Source: Chryseobacterium nakagawai
Lineage (GTDB): Bacteria > Bacteroidota > Bacteroidia > Flavobacteriales > Weeksellaceae
NCBI RefSeq assembly: GCF_900637665.1
Contig: NZ_LR134386.1
Location: 4,518,501 to 4,582,500 of the forward strand
Direction of reading: 5' to 3'
DNA length: 64,000 nt
This document shows positions 1 to 8,055 of this stretch, piece by piece (positions within the stretch are counted from its first letter, which is position 1; each line of letters begins with the position of its first letter). The position numbers and the translations under genes were made by a program. The notes under the pieces were generated by a model. That model was not told the origin of the DNA. It worked only from the letters and a program-made list of their open reading frames with translations, and did no database searches.

Positions 1-568
1 TATTTTCTGATCTCAGGCTTTTAAGATACGTCACAAGTTCTGCTGAAGATAAGTTCAGAATTCGTTCATTAATCATAATAGCAACACCACTTTTCCCGGC
101 AATAGAAACTCCGGCATTCTCATCAACTTTCACTAATGGCGTTGTAGCTAGCGCATCTGCTCCATCCATTCCCTGAGAGGCAACAGAATGGGCAACATTG
201 AAAACCAATCGGTCAGCTTTTCTTTCAATCAGTTTTTTTCTGGCTGTAAGAGTAACTCCTTCAATTTGCTTTTCTTTTTTTTCTTCAATGAAAAAGTCCT
301 GTTTTACGTCTCCATTCACAGCAATATCTGTATTGGAAATTTCCATTCCATCCTGAATCAGTTTTATAGTATAATTCCCATTTTCAGAAAGACGTAGCGA
401 GTAATTTCCTTTTTCATCAGAAATGGCAGTCTGCTTTTTCTGACCTTTTACAGCAATCACTTCCACATAAGAAATGGCTTTTCCGGTTTGTGTAATTTTC
501 CCTGTAATAGTTTGAGAAAAAAGAGCTGCTGGTAACAAAATAATAGCTGAAAGTAATATCTTCTTCAT
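1..568 (-). CDS. Outer-membrane beta-barrel (TonB-receptor-like) protein, N-terminal part
   Basis: Partial gene running off the left edge; 189 codons are visible from the ATG at 568. It opens with a signal peptide (MKKILLSAIILLPAALFSQ), then a carboxypeptidase-D-regulatory-like beta-sandwich (about residues 20-95), then a plug-like segment with the pattern GKSGVAIMINERILNLSSAE, typical of Bacteroidota outer membrane beta-barrel family proteins. The barrel itself is outside the window. It should sit in the outer membrane; substrate is unknown. It resembles the complete gene at 4960-7665 in architecture. Family assignment is solid, function is not determinable. Confidence 0.85.
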   Translation of the reverse strand, partial: MKKILLSAIILLPAALFSQTITGKITQTGKAISYVEVIAVKGQKKQTAISDEKGNYSLRLSENGNYTIKLIQDGMEISNTDIAVNGDVKQDFFIEEKKEKQIEGVTLTARKKLIERKADRLVFNVAHSVASQGMDGADALATTPLVKVDENAGVSIAGKSGVAIMINERILNLSSAELVTYLKSLRSEN

Positions 569-865
569 GTAATTTGATAATCATAGTTTTATATAGGACA
601 ACTTGAAATTGGGTTTTATTACATTTGAAGAAAAGAAGCAAGGAAGGGGGAGGTTATTGAAATCTGCTTACAAATGATATTTCTTTAATAAGATTTTCAA
701 AACTTATCAATTAATTATAATCGACAGACCGCAAATTATCTATATCTCTTACAAAACCTTCGGCTTCTCTCTCCCGGCTTCCAGCCCATTCTATCTCAAT
801 TTTTTCATCCTTCTCCTCATATTTGGTACTGTACTTGATTTATTCACCCATTATAATATCAAAAC

Positions 866-1678
866 ATGAAAAAAGGACTGTTTGTATTGTCTTTATTGAT
901 GACCCAGATTATTGATGCACAAAATCATTCTCAACCTAAAGATCATACTACTACTCTTCAGGAGGTCATTGCTTCTCCTCACATTAAAGCAGACAGAATC
1001 TTTGATTTTTCTACAAAAGTTGAGATCATTCCACAAAGTCCGGGTGATAAAATTTATTATATGATGATGGATGCTAATGATGTCAATAAAAAAAAGAAAT
1101 TCATAGTTTACAAAAAGCCATTCACTATCAGCAGGACCACACGGATTCAAGCCTATACAGAAAGAAAAAGGGAAAAAAGCTCAATTGCAACTGCAAATTT
1201 CAACAGAAGACCTAATTACTGGGAAGTAACCACTCTTTCAAAAGTTGATCCTCAATATGAAGCCACCGGAAAATTAGCATTAATCGATGGGATCAGAGGG
1301 GATATAGACTGGAAAAAAGGAGACTGGCAGGGATATCTGGGACACAATTTTGAAGCGGTAATCGATTTTCAGTCCCCTTTGCAAATCACCCAGATTTCCT
1401 CTACTTATCTTCAGGACAATAAGGCACGTATTATAATGCCTAAAAAAGTAGAATACTATGCCTCCATGAACGCTAAAGATTTTATTTTACTGAATACTAT
1501 AGACAATGATATTGATCCCAAAGATGAAAAAATTCAGACCAAAGATTTTACCACAGAAATTCTTCCTACCGAAGCAAGATACCTTAAAGTAAAAGCTTAT
1601 TATTTTGGAAAACTTCCCGGATGGCATCAGAAAACTGGTGGTGAAACATATATCTTTGTTGATGAAATTTCTGTATAA
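866..1678 (+). CDS. Secreted orphan GH20-type C-terminal module (Fn3-associated plus F5/8 type C-like)
   Basis: 270 aa with signal peptide (about residues 1-19, ending DAQ). Residues 55-115 resemble the Fn3-associated/chitobiase C-terminal repeat (KIYYMMMDAND then KPFTISRTTRIQAYTERK). Residues 125-270 resemble an F5/8 type C (discoidin-like) carbohydrate-binding domain, with the motif LIDGIRGDIDWKKGDWQGY. In beta-N-acetylhexosaminidases of Bacteroidota these two modules follow the GH20 catalytic barrel; here no catalytic domain is present and the gene starts with its own signal peptide. I infer a secreted sugar-binding protein or a remnant of a hexosaminidase. Upstream (569-865) I see only AT-rich sequence with no GH20 coding trace. 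Confidence 0.7.
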   Translation: MKKGLFVLSLLMTQIIDAQNHSQPKDHTTTLQEVIASPHIKADRIFDFSTKVEIIPQSPGDKIYYMMMDANDVNKKKKFIVYKKPFTISRTTRIQAYTERKREKSSIATANFNRRPNYWEVTTLSKVDPQYEATGKLALIDGIRGDIDWKKGDWQGYLGHNFEAVIDFQSPLQITQISSTYLQDNKARIIMPKKVEYYASMNAKDFILLNTIDNDIDPKDEKIQTKDFTTEILPTEARYLKVKAYYFGKLPGWHQKTGGETYIFVDEISV

Positions 1679-1772
1679 TAGTAAAAATGATGGAAAATGG
1701 AGGTTCATCTAAAGTAGTTCACTTCAGCTTTTCAAACCAAAGATAAAGCCCTTCGAAAAGCTTTATCTTTTA

Positions 1773-2495
1773 TTAATTCATTCTTTCTGCCCATTGCAAC
1801 ACTTCCGGCAGCTCCATATCAGAAAATTCAATGTGAATGACTCTTCTTTTTTTCCCGTTGGTTGTTCGGTTTGAGCCATGCAGCGTAAGAGGTTTCATAA
1901 GCATTACACCACCTCTCTCAACCTTACAAACCTCTTCAGTTTCTATATTCCAGTCTATAGTTTCCGGTCTGTAAATTCCCTTTGCATGAGAGTCAGGAAC
2001 TACTTTTAAAGCTCCGTTATGTTCATCCGTATCATCCAGGTGAATTCTGATCGTATAGATGTTTTCTAAAATACTTAATGGTGGTTGTACAGCAAACTGA
2101 TTCTGCTTTGTAGTCCAAGGGCCAAAATTAGGTAGCTCCAGCTTTTTATCAACTGAAATGGTCAGATCCTGATGATAAGCCACATACCAATTGGAAGTTT
2201 CCGGTTTATCAAAATAGATACTTTTTACCACAAAATATCGATCACCAAATATTTCCTTGATGAGGTTTTGAATATTGTCATTAAAGATGAGGTTTTTAAT
2301 CTCCGGAACTTCTTTTAAAAACTGTCTGATAGCAAATAGGTCTCCAGATTTCCTAAAGTTCTCTTTTGAAGTGTCTATAGTATCAAGAACGTTAATGATT
2401 TGAGCAACTTCTGCCTCTGCAAATACTTCATTAATAACTGAAAAGCCATATTTTTCAATATGGCTTTTAGAATGTGATAAGTTTGTTAAACTCAT
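1773..2495 (-). CDS. Phytanoyl-CoA dioxygenase (PhyH) family Fe(II)/2-oxoglutarate oxygenase
   Basis: 240 aa. The facial triad is visible: H108-x-D110 (YHQD) and the distal H206 (LHGSNR), with R217/R218 placed to bind 2-oxoglutarate (RRVIHIEF). This is the usual length of bacterial PhyH proteins. It is expected to hydroxylate a small molecule in the cytoplasm; the substrate cannot be read from sequence. It begins 3 nt after the stop of the dicarboxylate/amino-acid symporter at 2499-3749, so the two are probably one transcript, and the imported compound may be the substrate or a related metabolite (inference). Confidence 0.85.
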   Translation of the reverse strand: MSLTNLSHSKSHIEKYGFSVINEVFAEAEVAQIINVLDTIDTSKENFRKSGDLFAIRQFLKEVPEIKNLIFNDNIQNLIKEIFGDRYFVVKSIYFDKPETSNWYVAYHQDLTISVDKKLELPNFGPWTTKQNQFAVQPPLSILENIYTIRIHLDDTDEHNGALKVVPDSHAKGIYRPETIDWNIETEEVCKVERGGVMLMKPLTLHGSNRTTNGKKRRVIHIEFSDMELPEVLQWAERMN

Positions 2496-2498
2496 TAT

Positions 2499-3749
2499 TT
2501 AAATTTTGTCTAAAGGTTCGGTTAATTGTCCTTCCCACTTCGATACTGCTGATGTAGCCAGCGTATTTCCTAATACGTTGGTCATACTTCTTCCCATATC
2601 ACAGAAGTGGTCAATCGGTAAGATTAAAGCAATTCCTTCTGGTGGAATTCCGAACATTGAGCAGGTTGCTACGATAATTACCAAAGAAGCTCTCGGAACT
2701 CCGGCAATTCCTTTTGAAGTTAGCATCAATACTAAAAGCATTGTGATCTGTTGTCCGATTGTCATTTCAATTCCATAGATCTGAGCAATAAAAATAGAGG
2801 CAAATGTCATATACATCATACTCCCATCCAGGTTAAAAGAATATCCTAAAGGTAAAATAAAAGATACGACTCTACTGTTACAACCGAATTTTTCAAGCTC
2901 TTCTACCAATTTCGGGAATACCGCTTCTGAACTGGTTGTAGAGAATGCAATTAATAACGGCTCTTTGATTCTTTTTAATAAATCAAATAATCTGTTACCT
3001 AAGATAAAATATCCTACCAATAAAAGAACCAGCCAAAGGACACCCAATGCAAAAAAGAAGTCTCTCAGATAGATGGCATACACTTTAAAGATTTCAAAGC
3101 CATTCGTAGCTACCACAGCTGCAATTGCTCCCAATACTCCTAAAGGGGCAAACCACATGATATATCCTACCATTTTAAGAATACCATGAGCTATGATATC
3201 AAAAAGTTTTACCACTGGTTTAGAGTATTCTTCTCCTAAATTAGCTAAAGCAACTCCGAACATAATCGCAAACACTACAATCTGCAATACTTCATTGGTT
3301 GCAAAGGCTTCAAATAAACTTTTAGGAATCATATGCTTTACAAAGTCTTCTAATGAAAAACTTTTACTGCTTTTCAAAAGATCTTCTGCTGAAGCAACGT
3401 CCTGAACCGGTAATTTAGTTACATGCCCCGGCTCCAGCCAATTCACAAGTATCAACCCGATAAAAAGAGAAATCAAAGAAGCGGAAATAAACCAAAGCAT
3501 TGCTTTTGTTCCTACTCTTCCGATCATTTTGATGTCACTCATTTTAGCAATTCCCACAACAAGTGTAGTAAATACCAAAGGTGCAATAATCATCTGTACC
3601 AGCCTAATGAAAACCGTTCCCAGCAGTTTGATGTTCTTGGAAAAAGGTACTGCGCTTTCTGGATACTGCACATGTACAATTCCTCCAATTCCTACTCCCA
3701 GGATAAGCGCGATGATAATTGCTATAAAAAGTTTATTCTGTCCTTTCAT
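2499..3749 (-). CDS. Dicarboxylate/amino acid:cation symporter (DAACS/SDF family)
   Basis: 416 aa inner-membrane protein with about eight hydrophobic segments and two re-entrant loop regions. Family signatures are the serine-rich loop (AFSTTSSEAVFPKL, about residues 270-283) and the substrate/Na+-site motif FNLDGSMMYM (about 310), here NLDGS where many family members have NMDGT. Members import glutamate, aspartate or C4-dicarboxylates with Na+ or H+. ATG at 3749 is preceded by a TATATTTG box (complement of 3769-3776). It is the first gene of a two-gene unit with the PhyH oxygenase. Exact substrate is unknown. Confidence 0.9.
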   Translation of the reverse strand: MKGQNKLFIAIIIALILGVGIGGIVHVQYPESAVPFSKNIKLLGTVFIRLVQMIIAPLVFTTLVVGIAKMSDIKMIGRVGTKAMLWFISASLISLFIGLILVNWLEPGHVTKLPVQDVASAEDLLKSSKSFSLEDFVKHMIPKSLFEAFATNEVLQIVVFAIMFGVALANLGEEYSKPVVKLFDIIAHGILKMVGYIMWFAPLGVLGAIAAVVATNGFEIFKVYAIYLRDFFFALGVLWLVLLLVGYFILGNRLFDLLKRIKEPLLIAFSTTSSEAVFPKLVEELEKFGCNSRVVSFILPLGYSFNLDGSMMYMTFASIFIAQIYGIEMTIGQQITMLLVLMLTSKGIAGVPRASLVIIVATCSMFGIPPEGIALILPIDHFCDMGRSMTNVLGNTLATSAVSKWEGQLTEPLDKI

Positions 3750-3768
3750 ATATATAGTTCAATTTGCG

Positions 3769-3776
3769 CAAATATA
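3769..3776 (-). promoter_or_regulatory. Bacteroidota -7 box upstream of the symporter
   Basis: On the minus strand this reads TATATTTG, matching the TAnnTTTG consensus, 19 nt before the symporter ATG. No convincing TTG/TTTG -33 element was found at the usual distance, so this is a moderate call. Confidence 0.5.
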
Positions 3777-3912
3777 ATGGTTTTTGAATTGACAGGATAT
3801 TTTATTCTAATCATGTTAAAAGCCATATTAAGTTTTTGAAACATAAAAATTAAATCGCTGGTTCAGAAAATATTGTAAAAAAATTAAGAAAGATTTATTG
3901 AATTTTTATTCT

Positions 3913-3940
3913 TTTGGTACAAATTTTATTATTACATTTG
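3913..3940 (+). promoter_or_regulatory. Promoter of the BON lipoprotein gene
   Basis: TTTG at 3913-3916 and TACATTTG at 3933-3940, separated by 16 nt, match the Bacteroidota primary-sigma pattern. The start codon follows 30 nt after the -7 box. Confidence 0.6.
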
Positions 3941-3970
3941 ATTGTATAACAACATTAATAAATATACAAT

Positions 3971-4453
3971 ATGAAAAAAACTATCGCAATGGCTGCATTA
4001 GCTGTAGCTGTATCTTTCGGGGCAGTTTCTTGTAAGAAAAAAGTTTCTGATGCCGATCTTCAGACTCAGGCTACCACTGTAGTAACATCTAATCCCAATG
4101 CTTCTGTTGAAGTAAAAGAAGGTGTGGCTCACTTAAGCGGAACTTTCGCGGATCAACAATCTAAAGATGCTATGATAGCCCAATTAAAGGCAATTAAAGG
4201 AGTAAAAGAGGTAATGGACATGTCTAAAATTGAAGTAGCTCCAGCACCTGTTGAAACTAAATCTGCTGTAGATCCTGCTGTTCAGAAAAAAGTTCAGGAT
4301 GCAGTAAAAGATTTCCCTACAGTAAAAGTAGAAGTTATCAATGACGAGCTTACTCTTACAGGAAATGTTTCTAAAGAACAGGCTAAGAAAATTAAGCAGT
4401 CTGTAGATGCGTTAAAAGTTGGTAAAGTAAAATTTAACTACACAGTAAAATAA
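3971..4453 (+). CDS. BON-domain lipoprotein
   Basis: 160 aa. A lipoprotein signal ends in the lipobox FGAVSC with the cysteine at about residue 21. Two BON-like units follow, residues 27-80 and 105-158, each with the pattern of a valine-rich helix, a short strand-turn (VAHLSGTF; LTLTGNVS) and a closing helix (KAIKGVKEV; KSVDALKVG). BON domains bind membranes or other envelope components and are associated with osmotic and envelope stress. It is followed after 10 nt by another BON protein, implying one transcript. Exact role unknown; envelope anchoring is well supported by the lipobox. Confidence 0.8.
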   Translation: MKKTIAMAALAVAVSFGAVSCKKKVSDADLQTQATTVVTSNPNASVEVKEGVAHLSGTFADQQSKDAMIAQLKAIKGVKEVMDMSKIEVAPAPVETKSAVDPAVQKKVQDAVKDFPTVKVEVINDELTLTGNVSKEQAKKIKQSVDALKVGKVKFNYTVK

Positions 4454-4463
4454 TTAATTTAAA

Positions 4464-4883
4464 ATGAGCACATTACAAGATAAATATTCAGGCGTAGTTT
4501 CAGCAGCTCAGTCTGCTGGGATTTCAAACTTACAGGTTCAGGAACAGGACGGAATTTTATATGTTTCCGGAGATGCTTCCAATACAGCAGCGAAAGATGC
4601 TGTTTGGAATGCTTTAGGAGCTATTGATTCTACCTACTCTGCTTCAGATATCAATATTGATGTACAGGTTGCAGGTCTTGCTTCAGGGGCTTCTCTTACT
4701 GTAGCTACAGATGAATCTAATCTGAACATCAGACAAGAGCCTTCTACGGAAGCTGCTGTAGTTGGAAAAGCTGCAAAAGGTTCTGCTGTAACGCTAATTG
4801 AGCAGACTTCTGATGACTGGTGGAAAGTAAAAACTGCTGACGGCCAGGAAGGATATGCATATTCAAGATATTTAAGAGCATAA
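4464..4883 (+). CDS. BON-like plus bacterial SH3 domain protein
   Basis: 139 aa. Residues 1-75 look like a BON-type fold (ISNLQVQEQDGILYVSGDAS). Residues 78-139 form a bacterial SH3 domain (LNIRQEPSTEAAVVGKAAKG, then WWKVKTADGQEGYAYSRYL). No signal peptide is visible, which is unusual for an SH3 domain that in other proteins often binds the cell wall. It is 10 nt downstream of the BON lipoprotein and ends before a strong terminator. I infer the pair acts together; the cellular location of this one is uncertain. Confidence 0.75.
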   Translation: MSTLQDKYSGVVSAAQSAGISNLQVQEQDGILYVSGDASNTAAKDAVWNALGAIDSTYSASDINIDVQVAGLASGASLTVATDESNLNIRQEPSTEAAVVGKAAKGSAVTLIEQTSDDWWKVKTADGQEGYAYSRYLRA

Positions 4884-4910
4884 AAATATTTTTTGAAATA
4901 TTCTTAAGAG

Positions 4911-4936
4911 ACATCCCTATATTGGGATGTTTTTTT
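4911..4936 (+). terminator. Rho-independent terminator after the BON pair
   Basis: Stem ACATCCC (4911-4917) with GGGATGT (4924-4930), 6-nt loop, followed directly by seven T. It overlaps an in-frame upstream extension of the next gene, which supports starting that gene at 4960 instead of 4927. Confidence 0.85.
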
Positions 4937-4959
4937 ATTTTTACGCTTTGGAAAGCTCA

Positions 4960-7665
4960 ATGAAGAAAATCTTATTATTCGTGTTTTTGGTATGCAATTT
5001 ATTGATTGTACATGCTCAAAGACTTCATATTGACGGAAAAATATTTGATCCGGAAAAAAAAACGGTAGAAAATGCCACCATATATCTGCTAAAGGCTAAA
5101 GATTCATCCATCATCAACTATACAGCAACCAATAAAGAAGGAAAATTCTCATTGCAAACTGATGAGGTAAGAGAACCGTCATTTTTAAAAATTGATACCG
5201 AAAAATTATCTTATTCAAAGGCTCTTGAGAACATTGAGCAGTCATTATCCCTGGGTGATATACAGCTTGAAAAAAAGAAGGTGATTAATATCGATGAAGT
5301 AAAGATCACGGTTTCTCCGGTAAAAATTAAAAATGACACCATAGAATTTAATGCTTCTGCCCTTAAAGTACGCCCAGACAGTCAAATTGATGAGCTTTTA
5401 AAACAGGTTCCGGGAGTAGAGATAGGCAATGATGGAAAAATTACAGTTAATGGAAAAGCCGTAGACCAGATTATGGTCAATGGGAAACCATTTTTTGATA
5501 AAGATGGAAAGACAGCATTACAAAATCTTCCCGCAGATATCATTAAAAATATCCAATTTACCACCACTAAAACTAAAGAAGAGGAACTGACCAAAAGAGC
5601 TCCCAAATCTCAAAATACCACCATTAATTTTAATATTGATGAGAAAAAGAACAAGGGCCTTATTTCAAAAATACTGGCGGGATATGGTTCTGATAAGCGG
5701 TATGAAGGAAATGTATTTTTAAATTATTTTAAAGGAGATACCAAAATCAGTGCTTTAGCATCCGCTAATAACATTAATTCAAAGAGCAGTTCAGGAGATC
5801 AGATTTTTGATACCATGGGACGTGGCAGCGGTCAGCAGGGAGGCGGAATTCAAAAATTCAGCAGCTTTGGACTGAATTATAATGACAAACTTGGAAAAGA
5901 TGCTAATCTTGACAACCTCAGCTTACAATATACAGATTCTGAAACAGAAACCCGTTCCAAAGCTTCAAAAACGACCCTTCTTCCCGACTCTACTCTTAAA
6001 ACGGATTCTGAGAGCAGTAATGAAAATGAATCAAGGCAATATAATTTCAACAGTTCAGTAGGAATAAAACTGGATTCACTGACCAATGTTTATATAGCTC
6101 CTTCGTTTTCAAAGTCAGAAACATTCAGCGCTGGGCGATCCATATCTTCTACTTTAAAAGATAATCAACTTTTGAATGAAAGTAAAAACATCACTCAAAC
6201 TAGAGGAGAAACCAATACTTTCAGCCCCAATATTAATTTTTTCAGAAACTTCCGGAAAAAGAACAGATCATTGATGGCCATGATCAATACTTCTATTACT
6301 GAGTCTAACAATAATAATATCAATCAGTCACTGAATACTTTTTATAAAGATTCCGGGATGACTACCGACAACCGCGATCAGTTGCAGAAAACCCGTTCCC
6401 AGGATAATAATTATAGTTTTATGGCTAAGTATACGGAACCTGTCTCAGATTCTGCAACAATAGGTTTTAGTTTACAATACAACTCAAAATTAACCAGAGA
6501 TATAAAGGATTTCAATGATTTTGATCCTGCCACAGGACAGTATTCTCAATACAATACCCGTCTTTCCAACAGTATGGATCAAAGAATCAATCAATTTACC
6601 CCTGAGCTATCTTATTATCTTTATAAAAAGAAATTCGGCTTATGGGCTATGGTAAATGCTGATATCTCAGATATGAATGTAAATTCCGTCTTTAATGGGC
6701 AATTGTACAACCTTCAGAAAAACTTTGTCCTTCCCAGGTATTCAACCAATATCCGATATTCTTTTAAGGATCGCCAGTCATTGATTTTATCCAACTCTTC
6801 CAGTTTCACGATTCCTGATCCCGGAAAAATGATTCCTTTTAAGGACGAATCTAATCCTTTAATTACCAATACTGGAAATCCCGATCTTAAAAATACCTGG
6901 AGCAATGAAACAAACCTATCTTTCAACAGTTATAACATCATCAAGAATCTAAACTATTATATCATGGCTGGATTCACCTATAGAAATAATGATGTTATCA
7001 ATTATTCCAAATATGATAATTCAGGAAGGCAGATTATTACCTACAGCAATATAAGCGGAAATAAAAGCTTTAGCTTCAGCACGGGCTTAACCAAAACGTT
7101 TAAATGGAATGACCATAAGCTAAGAATAGCTCCAAGATTCAGTATGAATTACAATTACAATAATGGATTCATCAATGGTGAAGCATATAAAAGCAGGGCC
7201 TATAGCTTCAACCCAGGGCTTAACCTGAATTATGAAATCAAAGATATTTTTACCATAAAACCCTCCTATAGTCTTGGATATAGCTTTTCAAACTATACAA
7301 ACTATAATGTGAACACAGTGAACACAACCAACCAGTCTTTAAAGGTTGAAGTCACCAATTATCTGTTTCAAAAGACCTTTTTCATAGGAAATGATTTTTC
7401 TTATAATACCAATTCAAATATTGCTCCGGGATTCAAAAAAGATTTCTACTTCTGGAATGCCAGTGTAGGATATTCATTCTACAATAAACAGCTGACCGCA
7501 AAAATCAAAGTGTATGATGTACTGAATCAAAATCAAAGTGTAAAAAGAACGATTACGGATTCTTATTTTGAAGACCGTGAAGATCTGATCCTGAAACGAT
7601 ACATCATGTTTTCCCTTAGTATGAAACTCAATAAGTTTGCCGGTAAAAAACCGAAAAAGAAATAA
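4960..7665 (+). CDS. Outer-membrane beta-barrel protein, TonB-receptor-like
   Basis: 901 aa. Start chosen at ATG 4960 because it begins a canonical signal peptide (MKKILLFVFLVCNLLIVHAQ); an earlier ATG at 4927 lies inside a terminator. Residues 21-110 are a carboxypeptidase-D-regulatory-like domain, residues 130-215 a plug-like domain (LLKQVPGVEIGNDGKITVNG), and the rest a long barrel rich in alternating aromatic/polar strands with many Asn/Ser. The C-terminus is basic (KFAGKKPKKK). The family is outer membrane beta-barrel protein (OMP_b-brl_3 type); no SusD partner is nearby, so a SusCD glycan importer is unlikely. Ligand unknown. Confidence 0.85.
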   Translation: MKKILLFVFLVCNLLIVHAQRLHIDGKIFDPEKKTVENATIYLLKAKDSSIINYTATNKEGKFSLQTDEVREPSFLKIDTEKLSYSKALENIEQSLSLGDIQLEKKKVINIDEVKITVSPVKIKNDTIEFNASALKVRPDSQIDELLKQVPGVEIGNDGKITVNGKAVDQIMVNGKPFFDKDGKTALQNLPADIIKNIQFTTTKTKEEELTKRAPKSQNTTINFNIDEKKNKGLISKILAGYGSDKRYEGNVFLNYFKGDTKISALASANNINSKSSSGDQIFDTMGRGSGQQGGGIQKFSSFGLNYNDKLGKDANLDNLSLQYTDSETETRSKASKTTLLPDSTLKTDSESSNENESRQYNFNSSVGIKLDSLTNVYIAPSFSKSETFSAGRSISSTLKDNQLLNESKNITQTRGETNTFSPNINFFRNFRKKNRSLMAMINTSITESNNNNINQSLNTFYKDSGMTTDNRDQLQKTRSQDNNYSFMAKYTEPVSDSATIGFSLQYNSKLTRDIKDFNDFDPATGQYSQYNTRLSNSMDQRINQFTPELSYYLYKKKFGLWAMVNADISDMNVNSVFNGQLYNLQKNFVLPRYSTNIRYSFKDRQSLILSNSSSFTIPDPGKMIPFKDESNPLITNTGNPDLKNTWSNETNLSFNSYNIIKNLNYYIMAGFTYRNNDVINYSKYDNSGRQIITYSNISGNKSFSFSTGLTKTFKWNDHKLRIAPRFSMNYNYNNGFINGEAYKSRAYSFNPGLNLNYEIKDIFTIKPSYSLGYSFSNYTNYNVNTVNTTNQSLKVEVTNYLFQKTFFIGNDFSYNTNSNIAPGFKKDFYFWNASVGYSFYNKQLTAKIKVYDVLNQNQSVKRTITDSYFEDREDLILKRYIMFSLSMKLNKFAGKKPKKK

Positions 7666-7695
7666 ACACCATACTTATATATATTTTTATAAATC

Positions 7696-7718
7696 GCCGG
7701 AAATTTTCCGGCTTTTTT
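7696..7718 (+). terminator. Terminator after the 901-aa barrel gene
   Basis: Stem GCCGGAA (7696-7702) with TTCCGGC (7706-7712), 3-nt loop, then six T. Confidence 0.85.
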
Positions 7719-7734
7719 AGTTTTGACCGAAAAA

Positions 7735-7905
7735 GTCACAAAATTTTAAACACTTAAGTTATTTTTAAACGACTCCTAACTGTTTGAGAAGTACACTTAA
7801 GCTCCCGAAAACCTAAGATTTCATTAATATCTCAGTTGAAGACGTAAATATTCGCCTCCATTGGAAAAGTGACAAAATCTACGATTTTGACAGGGTGATT
7901 CTATC
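7735..7905 (+). repeat. Dispersed repeat family A, copy 1
   Basis: About 170 nt in the otherwise gene-free interval 7719-8055. It shares ordered blocks with 17655-17845 (same orientation) and with the reverse complement of 10781-10950: a GTCACAAAA-type start, TTTTAAACACTTAAGTTATTTT, TAACTGtTTGAGaAGT-CACTTAAG, a GAAAA-CT-GATTTC block, ATATCTCAGTTGAA, and an end block of GACAAAAT then TTTGACAGGGTGATTCT. No open reading frame of note. Nature unknown; possibly a degenerate non-autonomous mobile element or a regulatory intergenic repeat. Confidence 0.7.
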
Positions 7906-8055
7906 CGCCCATGACCATCCTTCCACCCCAAAATTCTATTACAAATTCCACAATCAACAGTAAAAAATCAAAACAAATCCACTTTTAAAGGAAGATTCAT
8001 CTGAGAAAATGCTGGGAAAGTATTTTTATTTCTAAATTAGCCACAAATTTTACTT

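Noticed and set aside
4927..4959. Longer N-terminus for the 901-aa barrel protein
   Set aside because: The extra codons fall in a terminator hairpin and would spoil the signal peptide.
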